This document shows positions 8,207-16,741 of a stretch of 64,000 bases of DNA, piece by piece. The stretch's first letter is position 1; each line of letters starts with the position of its first letter. The notes beneath the pieces are model-generated. The model had not been told where the DNA came from. It was given only the letters and a program-made list of their open reading frames with translations, and did not search any database. The stretch comes from G965240365 sp965240365. GTDB taxonomy: Bacteria > Pseudomonadota > Gammaproteobacteria > Eutrophobiales > Eutrophobiaceae. A program made the position numbers and the translations under genes. Location: positions 1,860,001 through 1,924,000 of the forward strand of contig OZ251218.1 of assembly GCA_965240365.1 (NCBI GenBank), in the 5' to 3' direction.

Positions 8207-9388
8207 CACAGTACACGACTCATTTAGCTCTGAAGTGTATTAATGGGTCTTTTTGGGTCTGTTTGTGTCCAAGCCTGGAGGGCTTTCTGGGGCTGATAGA
8301 GTATCCAGTTTCGTAGGGCATCAAGGCCGGTTCGGAACCATGATTTTTCGCGTCTGGCATGGGTTTTTCTGCGGATAGTCTTGCGTCCCATGGTTCTGGT
8401 GGCGCATTGATAGGCCCATGTCACGGCGAGGGCGACGACAACGAGCAGGGTGGCGAGTTTGTCGGGATGGGTGATGTGGGTATCCTCGATATTGAGGCCA
8501 CGGGTCTTGGCATCGGCGAACAAGCACTCGACAGCCCATTGGCGCCGATAGAGATTGAAACCTCGTCTGGCGTTTTCAAGATTGGTCGCAACGATGAGCA
8601 GTTCCTCCTTTTTGATGCGTTTGGCGCTCACGTGCAGTTGGTTTTTAGAAGTGGGTTCCATCCCTTTCAACCAGCCCTGCCATGAGCCGCGCTTGTGCTT
8701 GCGCAAAAGAGTTCGAAACTGTTGCAGGCTGCCATCCTCAAGGCGAAGCGGTATATCCTCCTTGAGCCGAATGGCAAAGGGCGCCTTGTTTTCTACCAGG
8801 CATGTTATCCATTCGGCGCCGATAAACTCCCGGTCTGCCAACCACGCTTTAATGGATGAGGCCCCGAACAGGCGCCGATAACGTCGTATCAGCGCGATGC
8901 GTTGCGTGGTGTTGGAATGACCCGAGTGGTCAATGAGTGTCCACATCAATGGGACTCAAAACCGACCCGTTACGACCGCCAGAACAAGCAGGTTCACTTC
9001 GCTCGCGCCCAGTTTCCAATTGGTGCGGTCAAGCGCCAAAAAGGTCGGACGGTTAAGCCTTAAAAGCCGAATAATCAACCACGCGGCGCTGTCGCCGTTG
9101 AGTCGCACAGGCTGGAAGAACCGCTGTAGACGGCGGTAATTCGAAGCGTGCAGGGCAGGGCCGGGGAACTGGCTGGCAAGATGCGACAGGTTCACCGTGC
9201 GACTGTTCGCAAAACCCAACACTAACACAGCCAAAGTTTCAAGCCGCGTCTTGCTCAGATTAAAATGCGGGCGTAATGTTGCCAATAGAGGGGCGAGGAG
9301 TGAGCCGAACATTGCGAAGACCCTGGTGGTTGAGAATCTTCAAGTCGACTCCTTTTCGACTCTCAATGCAATAGCGTCGTGTACTATG
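8207..9388 (-). mobile_element. IS4-family insertion sequence (defective), 1182 bp
   Basis: The element is bounded by terminal inverted repeats CACAGTACACGAC (8207-8219) and GTCGTGTACTATG (9376-9388; 12 of 13 match). A 9-bp target duplication GCCTGCTGC lies at 8198-8206 and 9389-9397. Removing the element and one duplication restores CCTGCCTGCTGCAGGCAGG exactly, so the target was a copy of the dispersed palindrome. The transposase gene fills the element on the minus strand but has an in-frame stop. Confidence 0.88.
8224..9312 (-). pseudogene. IS4-family transposase with in-frame TGA
   Basis: Read on the minus strand from 9312, the first part (118 residues, ending VLAVVTGRF) runs into a TGA at 8956-8958. 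The same frame then continues for about 240 more residues, beginning VPLMWTLIDHSGHSN. The downstream part has IS4-type DDE features: GASSIKAWLADREFIGAEW for the second aspartate, and YRRQWAVECLFADAKTRG for the Y-(2)-R-(3)-E-(6)-K signature. One nonsense substitution therefore separates two halves of an otherwise complete gene of about 360 codons. TGA is used as a normal stop elsewhere in the window, so readthrough is unlikely. Confidence 0.85.
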
Positions 9389-9527
9389 GCCTGCTGCAGG
9401 CAGGGCCAAGCGGGAATGACATTAACAACAGCGCGAACACAACACTTGCCGACCAGCATCAAAATGGTATGCTTACAACCGGATAAAGCAATCCCAAACA
9501 TCAAAACCCGAACAACGGAGACAGACC

Positions 9528-12149
9528 ATGCCGCAATCCAACCCTGTGATATAATCGCCGCAAAGCCAAGCCCAAAAAGCGTTTCCGCCTGCTCCTCAAA
9601 TTTTAGGGGGGGGGGGGGGCGATAACCGCCGCGTGCCGCGTCCTGCCGCTTTCCCTGGCGCGCCTTTCGGGTCTCGCCCCGGCCCTGCTGGCCGCGCTGC
9701 TTTTCGTCAGCGCGTTTGAGGCCCAGGCCACCGATCTTACTGTCCGAGCCGGCCAGCTCGTGACCCGAACGAACAACAACATCATCCTGAGCGGCGGCGG
9801 CACTATTCAAATCGAAAGAACCGGCGAGATCAGGGTCGATCTCACTTCCCCCAATACCCTCGGCGGTAATACTTTTGCTGAGCGGAATACCGGCATTTTT
9901 CTTCGCCGCCGCGGTACCACACGCATTCCCTCCAGGGGCACAACAAGAGAAATAACAGGATTTGCTCTGCCCAGCAGCAGCAACACCATCACCAACAACG
10001 GCAGCATCATCGCCAGCGGCGACAATAGCGAAGGTATTAATGTTGTTGGCGTTGTTGAGGGCGCCAACAACCGGCTCATTAACTAATGGCGCCATCACAG
10101 CGAGTGGTTCAGACGCCCGAGGTGTTGTGTTTTCTCCCAACAGCTTTATTACCAATAACAACACCATTGAGACCCTGGGCAATCTGGCCAGCCAGGCAAT
10201 TCTTATTGGCCCTAATCCAACCATAACCAACAATGGCCTCATTCAAACGAACAACAACGATGATGCAGCGGCAATCGCTGTTGAAGGTTCTGAGGAAATT
10301 ACAGGCGGCGTCATCAACAACAACGCCAGGGGCCGCATTCTTCAGGCCGGTAATAATGGGAGAGCTATAAATGTAAGAGGCAATGTCACGGGTTTTACGG
10401 TGAATAATGCCGGAGAAATCACGGCATCGGGGACCAGCGCTATTAGCAATGGCGTGCATTTTCAACACAATAATGCCAACTCCAATAACACATTAAACAA
10501 CAACGGCGGAACCATCACCACCAACGGCGAGAATGCCAGGGCTGTCCAAGGTGGCAGCGGCAACACCATTACCAGCCTCAAGGGCGGCCGCATCATCACC
10601 AAAGGTAACACCGCCCACGGCATTCAGGCCAGGGACAACAATGAAATCACCAACGCCGGCACGATCATCACCGAAGGCCGTTTCACCGCCTACGGCATAA
10701 ACGTCGAGGCCAACAACACTGTTGTCAACAGCGGGACGATTCTCTCCGACAGGGCCAGCGCCATCACCCTCACCCGCACGGCGACCCGGGCCGCCACCAT
10801 CACCAACAGCGGCATGATTCAGGGCAACATCCACGGCCTCGACTACAACAACAATGCCATTGCCAGCCTCACCAACAGCGGCACGATTCGGGCCACAACG
10901 GGCATCGGTGTCAAGGCCGCGGGCCTCGCCACACTGAACAACACCGGCACCATTGAAGGGAATACCGGGATTCAGATAAACCGCGCCGGAACCCTCGCTG
11001 ACGGGGCCGCTTCCCCCGCGGGGGCCACAATCAACAATGCCGGTACCCTGCGTTCCCTCAAAGGCGCCTCAGGTACCGCCCTGGACCTTCAAGGCCCAGG
11101 CCGGGACACGCTCAAGCTGCAAGCCGGTTCGACCCTCGAAGGCCAGGTGCGCTGGGACGGCCAGGACGACACCCTGAACCTTGCCACCGGCCCGGCCCGG
11201 CTGACCCTCATCGACAACAATGCCGAACCCGGACAGGCCCCCACCCCCTTTACCATCAACACCAATGGCCGGCCCTTCCTGCTGAACACCACGCCATCTA
11301 CAGCACGAGGTCAGGCCCAGACCACCGTGACCGTGCTTGACCCGGCCCGCATACACACCCGTACCGAAAGCACCCAAAGCCAATGGACCGGGGCCGTCTT
11401 CCAAAGCCTGGCCCAACAACAGGGCGCCCGTACCGGCCCCAACGCGCGCAACAGCACGGCGGCAGTTCATCAAACCCTCTGGGTCCGGCCCTTCGGCGGT
11501 CTGCACAACTTCAAGAGAGACGGTCTCACCCCGGCCGCCCGCTACCGCTATGGCGGGGCGCTGGCGGGTTATGCGGTTGCCAGCACGGACTGGCAGGCGG
11601 GCGGCTTTGTGGGGGCGGCGCAGGATACGCTGGCGGCCCGCGGGCCGGGGGCGGACGCCGAAGGCCGGCATGTGTTTGCCGGGGCGTATGCCACTACCCG
11701 CTGGCAGGCCCTGAACCTCAAGGCCGGTCTGCTCTTTGGGCAAAGCCGAACCGAGACCGAATGGCAAAGATTGAACAATCAGGTGACAGGCGGTCAGGAG
11801 CGGGTGGTGTATGAGGGCCGGCGCTACGTTGTCAGCCCGGAACTGGGATTGGCCACGCGGCTGACCGTAAAGGGTGTGGCATTGGAACCGGCATTGAGTC
11901 TGCGTTATCTGGGTCTGTTTGGGGCCGAGGAAGACGAGCGTCTGGTGGCGGGGCGGGAGCCGTTGCGCTTTAGGGCGGAAGACCGGCATGTGGGTCTGGT
12001 GCGGGCGAGTGTGGGGATGCCGTTGCGTTTTCCTGTGAATGCGTATGGGGGGCAATTGTACGGGCAACTTCGGGTGGGGGCCGAGGGACGGAAGCGCTTT
12101 GGCGGGGAGCGGATAGAGGCCCGGCGGGGGGATGGGATGGTGCGTTTTA
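9528..12149 (+). pseudogene. autotransporter adhesin, 5' part (signal, passenger, first part of beta-barrel), disrupted
   Basis: From about 9625 one frame gives a signal peptide (LARLSGLAPALLAALLFVSA, then AQA and mature TDL), followed by an asparagine- and glycine-rich beta-helical passenger of ITNNGxIxTxG-type repeats, and from about 11460 an autotransporter barrel beginning TLWVRPFGGLHNF. The gene is broken. A single extra T near 10086 moves the frame: LIN then stop, where deleting one base reads LINNGAITASGSD. The probable start, ATG 9528 with GGAG 8 bases upstream, is separated from the signal peptide by stops and a G14 tract. At 12149 the barrel is cut by an IS630-type element. If intact, the protein would be exported and displayed on the surface. 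Confidence 0.85.
9606..9619 (+). repeat. poly-G tract (G14) at the 5' end of the autotransporter gene
   Basis: Fourteen consecutive G residues lie between the candidate start codon at 9528 and the signal-peptide coding region. Tracts of this type are classic slipped-strand sites for phase variation of surface proteins. In the present state the signal-peptide frame meets TAG at 9604-9606 directly before the tract, so G-number change alone does not open that frame from the ATG. Confidence 0.85.
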
Positions 12150-12467
12150 TTAACCCGGCAATTAAATACTATGCTTATATAAATATTTCCTGTATCCTTT
12201 AGTTTATGGAAAAGACAGATGCACGCAGATTACCCCCGGAGGCCCAGGAACAATTGCGCAAGCAAGCGGTCCGGTTGAAAAAGAAGGGAAAAAGTTTTGC
12301 CGACATCGCCAGGCTGCTGGATGTTCACCGTAATTCGGTATCGAATTGGTGGACAGCCTATGAGAGCGCCGGCGCCACCGGCCTTCGCCCTCAGACCCGT
12401 GGCCGGCGGGCCGGCGAACAGCGCACACTGAGTCCTGAGCAAGAGGTTGAGATACAGGCTCTGATTA

Positions 12468-13306
12468 GGGCGTAAACTCATAAGAGCCAAATCACAACAG
12501 CAGCGAGTTGTGCGGCAGCGAGGAACGTCTCGGGACATCGGAAAGTTCGAAGGGACAACTGGCGCCAGTCCTTGATGCGGTTGAACATGCGCTCAATGAT
12601 GTTGCGTGTTTTATAGAGCTCGGTGTCGTATTCGAACTGCACCTTGCGGTTTTTGCGGGGCGGGATACAGGCTGTTGCTTTGACTTTGAGTAACCAGTTA
12701 CGTAGATGATTGGCATCGTATCCACGGTCGGCAATAACGGTGCAGCCCTTACGCACATGACCCTCAAGGCAGTGACGGGCCTGAGTGATATCCGCCCGGT
12801 TGCCCGCTGTCAGGTGCAGATGGACAGGGCGGCCCTGGCCATCACACACCAGATGCAGTTTGGAATTCAAGCCGCCCCTGGTCTTGCCGATGGCTCGCCC
12901 CTGACTGTTGTTTTTTTTACACCATTGGCGGCAATCCGGTGGGTTTTGATGTGGCTCGTGTCAATCATCAGCGTGCTGAGGTCTGCGCCCTCACCTGCTA
13001 AAGCCTTGAATATGCGTTCGAACACGCCCGCCTCAGACCAGCGCCTGTAGCGATTGTAGAGCGTCTTGGCCGGGCCGTATTCCTCGGGAACATCGCTCCA
13101 CCGGTACCCCCGCTGAAGACAAAAGATGATGCCTGACAAGACTTGTCTATCGCACACGCGCGCAACACCACGCGGCTTGTTCGGTAGCAATGGTTGGATT
13201 TTTTTGAACTGTTCTTCCGTCAGCCAGAAATTTAAAGACATGGGGACCTCCTGAGTTTTTTATCTTACAGTCATTTTACCTGTTACCCGTTTATAGGTCT
13301 ACGCCC
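12468..13306 (-). mobile_element. IS5-family (IS427 group) insertion sequence, 839 bp, nested in the IS630 element
   Basis: The ends GGGCGTAAACTCATAA (12468-12483) and the complement of GGGCGTAGACCTATAA at the right end form imperfect inverted repeats. TA duplications flank the element at 12466-12467 and 13307-13308. Length and the two overlapping frames on the minus strand are typical of the IS427 group. It interrupts the IS630 transposase between the codons for EIQALI and DKTPEQ. Confidence 0.9.
12478..13241 (-). CDS. IS5-family transposase OrfAB (programmed -1 frameshift)
   Basis: The first frame (13241 down to 12867, 124 residues) starts MSLNFWLTEEQFKKIQPLLP and carries the IS5-type N-terminal domain and the first catalytic aspartate region (LMIDTSHIKTHR). 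The second frame (to 12478) carries IADRGYDANHLRNWL and the terminal ERMFNRIKDWRQLSLR, providing the rest of the DDE set. They overlap at a run of eight A residues (T8 on the plus strand, 12911-12918), where a -1 slip joins KK to NNSQGRAIGKTRGGLN. Such slippage is the known expression mode of IS427-group elements. Both frames look intact, so this may be the one active element in the cluster. Confidence 0.88.
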
Positions 13307-13572
13307 TAGCGACAAGACGCCAGAGCAATATAAGCTCACGTTTGCGCTATGGACACGTCAGGCGGTTCAGGAATTAATCAAATTGCGTTTGAGGCTGACC
13401 ATGCCGCTTCGCACTGTGGGGGAATACCTGAAGCGCTGGGGCTTTACGCCCCAAAAGCCGTTGAAGCGCGCCTATGAGCAGCGCCCGGCCGAGGTGAGAA
13501 AATGGCTGGCAGAGTCTTACCCGGCGATTGCCGCACGAGCTAAGGAGGAAGGGGCTGAAATTCATTGGGGGA

Positions 13573-13591
13573 CCTGCCTGCTGCAGGCAGG
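13573..13591. repeat. 19-bp palindrome inside IS630 transposase (copy 1)
   Basis: CCTGCCTGCTGCAGGCAGG falls in the codons of the first catalytic motif, between TGG GGG and GAG ACG of the expected W-G-D-E-T-G box. The net addition is 18 bases, so the frame continues but the catalytic aspartate is lost. Confidence 0.9.
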
Positions 13592-13957
13592 TGAGACGGG
13601 TATTCGCAGCGATAGCCAGCATGGGCGGAGTTACTCGCCGAAGGGGAAAACACCGGTGATTCGCCTTTCGGCCAAGCGTGCCTCGATGAATATGATTTCG
13701 ACAGTGACGAATCAAGGCAAGGTGCGTTTTATGGTGTATAGCGGCAGCATGAATGCGAAGCGGCTGCTCCGGTTTTTTGCGCAATTAGTGAAGGATGCGA
13801 CTCGGAAGGTATTTTTGATACTGGATAACCTGCGGGTACATCATGCCAGGCTGGTCAAGGCTTGGCTGGCAGCGGAAGAGAACCAAAGGAACATTGAGGT
13901 CTTTTTTCTTCCGGCCTATTCGCCGGAATTGAATCCCGATGAGTACCTCAATTGTGA

Positions 13958-13976
13958 CCTGCCTGCAGCAGGCAGG
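13958..13976. repeat. 19-bp palindrome inside IS630 transposase (copy 2)
   Basis: CCTGCCTGCAGCAGGCAGG follows the codons for LNCD. The downstream codons that match the expected protein (HSRPPARDAEQLKKK) are in another frame, reached through one extra G a few bases later. Confidence 0.9.
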
Positions 13977-14065
13977 CTTAAAGGCAGGCGTGCATTCCAG
14001 GCCACCTGCAAGAGATGCTGAACAGCTTAAAAAGAAGATTCGCTCACACATGAAAAAGTTACAGA

Positions 14066-14084
14066 CCTGCCTGCTGCAGGCAGG
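14066..14084. repeat. 19-bp palindrome inside IS630 transposase (copy 3)
   Basis: CCTGCCTGCTGCAGGCAGG is identical to copy 1. Deleting exactly these 19 bases restores CAG AAG ACA CCG, reading Q-K-T-P-V-R-V-R-N-Y-F-K, which shows a clean insertion without target duplication. Confidence 0.9.
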
Positions 14085-14171
14085 AGACACCGGTTCGAGT
14101 TCGCAACTACTTTAAGCATCGCAAAATCGCTTATGCCGCTTAATACGCACTGTGTTTAATTGCCGGGTTAA

Positions 14172-14334
14172 TAAGGTGGCGGATGAGGCGACCGTGAGGG
14201 GGTTTATGGGGGCGGGCTTTGAGTATGTGGTGCCGGATTTGAATCTGAGTTTCAGCGCGGACCTGGAGGCGAGTTATGGCAGTGAGGCGGTGTTGGGGGT
14301 GCAGGGGCAACTCGGCTTTGTGTGGGGGTTTTAG
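14172..14334 (+). pseudogene. autotransporter beta-barrel, 3' end separated by the IS630 element
   Basis: After the right TA duplication the frame reads KVADEATVRGFMGAGFEYVV and ends in LGFVWGF with a terminal aromatic residue, the standard C-terminal signal of outer-membrane barrels. It joins in frame to the 5' part ending at 12149 when the IS is removed. TAG-type stop at 14332-14334. Confidence 0.88.
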
Positions 14335-14688
14335 GGGGAGGATGTCATTCCCTGTGGGAATGGATTACATAAACCACTGGATTCCAGCTTTCGCTGGAAT
14401 GACGATGAAGGTGATAGACACGGCCCGTTAGTCTTTGATGTTATTCTGGCTTCTGTCACTGCCGCTCCTTTTGGTCTTCTGCCTGCTTTTTCATTCCTGC
14501 CCCTTCCTCATTCCAGCCTGCCTACCTGCTATAAACTAATCGGCACAACAGGGAATCTGCGCTAATCTGCGGATTACTTGCCGGAATGACGACGGGGGTA
14601 GTGGACGCGGCACGTTAGTCTTCAGTGTTATTCTGCTCTCTTTCATTGTCACTCCTTTTACTGTCCTGCCTACTTTTTCATTCAAGAC
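14335..14688. repeat. intergenic region with REP-like units
   Basis: One REP pair is visible at about 14345-14405 (ATTCCCTGTGGGAATGG, then GGATTCCAGCTTTCGCTGGA). Two looser stretches around 14405-14490 and 14580-14680 share the phrases GTTATTCTG and CACTCCTTTT, suggesting a decayed tandem duplication of about 180 bases. No coding sequence is apparent. Confidence 0.6.
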
Positions 14689-15291
14689 TTAAAGAGCGCC
14701 GTTTTTTTGTAGCGCTGAATGAATTGTCTCCGACATAATCCGGTAACCCCTGGCGTTGGGGTGTATGGCGTCTGACTTCAGGGCATTGTCGCCCAGTATT
14801 TCCGGGATCAGGTCTTCGATAAAGACCAGATTCATATCTTCGGCAATCCTGCCATAGGCCGCATAGGATGAAAGAAACAGGCCGCGTTTGGGCACGCCAA
14901 GCAAAATAACCGCTATGCCCTGATCCTGGGCCAGTTCCACCATGCCGCGTATGTTGTCTTCCATCTGCGGCATGCTTCTGCCACGCAGCATGTCATTACC
15001 GCCGTGACACAATATCATCAGCGCGGGCCGGTGTTGGTCCAGCACGGCCGGCAGCCGCCGCAGGCCCTGGCCGGACACTTCACCCGAGACCCCGGCGTTG
15101 ATCACCGCGCGCCCGCTTAGTTGCGACAGCACGGCCGGATAGCTTGCATTTTCGGCCGCGCCATAGCCCCTGGTCAGGCTGTCGCCAAAGGCAAGGATAA
15201 CCGCATCGGCGGACAACGGCGCCAGGCGCGGCGTTTCGCCGCCGCAGCCGGACAGTAGAATGATGATTAGAAAAGCGCAATGTCTGAACAT
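14689..15291 (-). CDS. GDSL-type esterase/lysophospholipase, predicted lipoprotein
   Basis: This 200-residue protein starts with a lipoprotein signal peptide (lipobox LLSGC, C16), so it should be anchored in the envelope. Block I FGDSLTRGYG carries the nucleophile S38, GGNDML contains the oxyanion-hole residues, and DAIHPNARGY supplies the catalytic Asp-His pair. The closest characterised relatives are TesA-type arylesterases/thioesterases, which are usually periplasmic rather than lipidated. It lies alone, divergent from the downstream SDR gene across a 159-base gap. Confidence 0.92.
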   Translation of the reverse strand: MFRHCAFLIIILLSGCGGETPRLAPLSADAVILAFGDSLTRGYGAAENASYPAVLSQLSGRAVINAGVSGEVSGQGLRRLPAVLDQHRPALMILCHGGNDMLRGRSMPQMEDNIRGMVELAQDQGIAVILLGVPKRGLFLSSYAAYGRIAEDMNLVFIEDLIPEILGDNALKSDAIHPNARGYRIMSETIHSALQKNGAL

Positions 15292-15450
15292 GGTTTTATC
15301 CCGCGCCCGCCTGGCCGGAATTGATGTTATAAAGGAACCGGCGGCGGTTTACAACCCTGATAGAAATAACGCCCGCCCTGGGCAGGACGGGGCAATGATG
15401 GACAGCGGGATGGAATTTCTTTATTTTGCGGCTTCGATCTCTATTCATTT

Positions 15451-16212
15451 ATGCCTGTGACAGAAACAGATAAACGCGCCGTAATAATCGGCGCCGGCGG
15501 CGGTATCGGCCGCGCCATGACCCGCCTGCTGCTTGAAAACGGCCGCAGGGTGTTTGCGGCCGGCCGGGACAGTCTGCAAAGGAACGTGGAACTCCAGGCG
15601 CTGCAAGCGGCGCACCCCGACGGGCTGTCCTTATTGGCAATGGATGTTGCCGCGGAGGATAGTATCGAGGCCAGCTTCAGGTTGATCGGCGCAGAAACCG
15701 ATAGACTGGACCTGGTCTTTAACTGCGCGGGCCTTTTACATGATCAAGGCATGCGGCCTGAAAAACGGCTTGAGGATGCCGCTATGGACAAGCTGTTAAA
15801 GTCCTTTTCCGTAAATGCCGCCGGCCCCCTGTTAATCGCGCGTTATGCCCTGCCCTTGTTGAAACATGAGCAACCGAGCGTGCTGGCCAACATATCGGCC
15901 AGGGTCGGCAGTATTTCGGATAATCGCCTGGGCGGCTGGTATGCCTATCGCGCGAGCAAGGCCGCGCAGAACATGATGACCAAAAACCTGGCGATAGAGT
16001 TGAGCCGCCGCTCGCCAAACACGATCTGCGTCGGTCTGCATCCGGGCACGGTCGATACCGCCCTGTCGAAACCCTTTCAGTCCAATGTTAAACCCGGCCA
16101 GTTAAAGACCGCCGCCGAAGCGGCCAGGCATCTCTACAGCGTCCTCAACGATCTTAAGCCGGAGGATAGCGGCAAGGTGCTGGCTTGGGACGGTAGCGAG
16201 ATATTTCCTTGA
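15451..16212 (+). CDS. short-chain dehydrogenase/reductase (SDR)
   Basis: A 253-residue classical SDR. The nucleotide-binding motif is IGAGGGIGRA (residues 13-22), followed by NCAG (91-94), the catalytic S149 in NISAR and Y166-x3-K170 in YRASK. The substrate cannot be read from the sequence; the overall pattern is that of the C-factor/CsgA-like group found widely in marine gammaproteobacteria. It is followed directly by a symmetric hairpin that may end transcription. Confidence 0.9.
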   Translation: MPVTETDKRAVIIGAGGGIGRAMTRLLLENGRRVFAAGRDSLQRNVELQALQAAHPDGLSLLAMDVAAEDSIEASFRLIGAETDRLDLVFNCAGLLHDQGMRPEKRLEDAAMDKLLKSFSVNAAGPLLIARYALPLLKHEQPSVLANISARVGSISDNRLGGWYAYRASKAAQNMMTKNLAIELSRRSPNTICVGLHPGTVDTALSKPFQSNVKPGQLKTAAEAARHLYSVLNDLKPEDSGKVLAWDGSEIFP

Positions 16213-16240
16213 GAAAACTCTGATTTAATCAGAGTTTCCT
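16212..16240. terminator. symmetric hairpin after the SDR gene
   Basis: AAACTCTGATTTAATCAGAG and the following TTT form a near-perfect stem of about ten pairs (16215-16237) directly behind the SDR stop codon. A very similar hairpin is found at 26788-26816, so it belongs to a dispersed repeat that may double as a bidirectional terminator. Confidence 0.6.
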
Positions 16241-16267
16241 TCCGGGCGGCGCCGCGCCGTCAGCGCA

Positions 16268-16603
16268 TCAGAGCGGGCTTGATTTTACAAACACATCCAG
16301 CCCGCCGGCCGCGTCTTTGTCCAGGAAAAATATCAGGTCATCGCAGGCCGAGACCGGGCGTGTTTCAGGATCGAGGATATGGGCAAAGGCCGGGCAATAA
16401 TGTTCCCCTTCAATCAGGATAACATGCCAGCTTTGTTTGACCTTTATGACCGAAACGATCATGGCCTGCTCCGGTTTCAGCATATATTCATAACCGCGTT
16501 GCAGATGGGTCGGCGCTTCGCTGACCTGGATCGGCTGCAACGCGGCCGCCACGGGGGAGAAGGCCAGGATTAAAATACTGATAACAAGGCGATAATGTGT
16601 CAT
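16268..16603 (-). CDS. small secreted protein of unknown function
   Basis: A 111-residue protein with a clear Sec signal peptide (LVISILILAFSPVAAA, cleavage probably after AAA) and a mature part of about 90 residues with two cysteines (in HYCPAF and SACDD) that could pair in the periplasm. The start at 16603 is supported by GGAG ten bases upstream; a longer frame to 16651 lacks such a site. I do not recognise the family. It is convergent with the SDR gene. Confidence 0.65.
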   Translation of the reverse strand: MTHYRLVISILILAFSPVAAALQPIQVSEAPTHLQRGYEYMLKPEQAMIVSVIKVKQSWHVILIEGEHYCPAFAHILDPETRPVSACDDLIFFLDKDAAGGLDVFVKSSPL

Positions 16604-16741
16604 GTTTAATGCTCCGATAAAGCGCTTTGTCCGGGGTTGGGCTGATTGCACGAAGGCTTTGGAAACCGGCAGTGACTTATTGTTGCCACCTCGTCATTCC
16701 GGCCTGCCACAGGCAGGCGCAAGCAAGAATAACAACCATCC

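Larger units (their letters stand above)
12206..14143 (+). pseudogene. IS630-family transposase, interrupted
   Basis: The N-terminal helix-turn-helix part (12206-12467, ending EIQALI) continues after the nested IS at 13309 as SDKTPEQYKLTFALWTRQ. The DDE catalytic core follows: the GDETG box region at about 13563-13600, VFLILDNLRVHHA for the second aspartate, and FFLPAYSPELNPDEYLN for the glutamate. Three palindromes interrupt it: one inside the W-G-D-E-T-G motif (net +18, in frame), one after LNCDL (followed by a frame change), and one after KKLQ (a 19-base insertion between the two halves of an AAG codon). Skipping these, the C-terminus reads TPVRVRNYFKHRKIAYAA and ends at TAA 14141-14143. 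It cannot be functional. Confidence 0.9.
12150..14171 (+). mobile_element. IS630-family insertion sequence carrying nested elements
   Basis: Perfect terminal inverted repeats (TTAACCCGGCAATTAAA at 12150-12166 and its complement at 14155-14171) are flanked by TA duplications (12148-12149 and 14172-14173), as expected for IS630/Tc1-mariner elements. Deleting the element and one TA gives an open barrel sequence reading GMVRFKVADEATVRGF. The element contains its transposase gene, a nested IS5-type element (12468-13306) and three copies of the dispersed palindrome. Confidence 0.92.

Noticed and set aside
8956..8958. TGA inside the IS4-type transposase as a possible recoded (selenocysteine or tryptophan) codon
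   Set aside because: Other genes in the window end with TGA, no SECIS-like structure was noticed, and a simple nonsense mutation in an old IS is the better explanation.
9340..10242. Long open frame on the minus strand opposite the autotransporter start
   Set aside because: It is rich in composition-driven residues, overlaps the IS4-type element end, and mirrors the strongly biased passenger repeats; no domain or start signal supports it.
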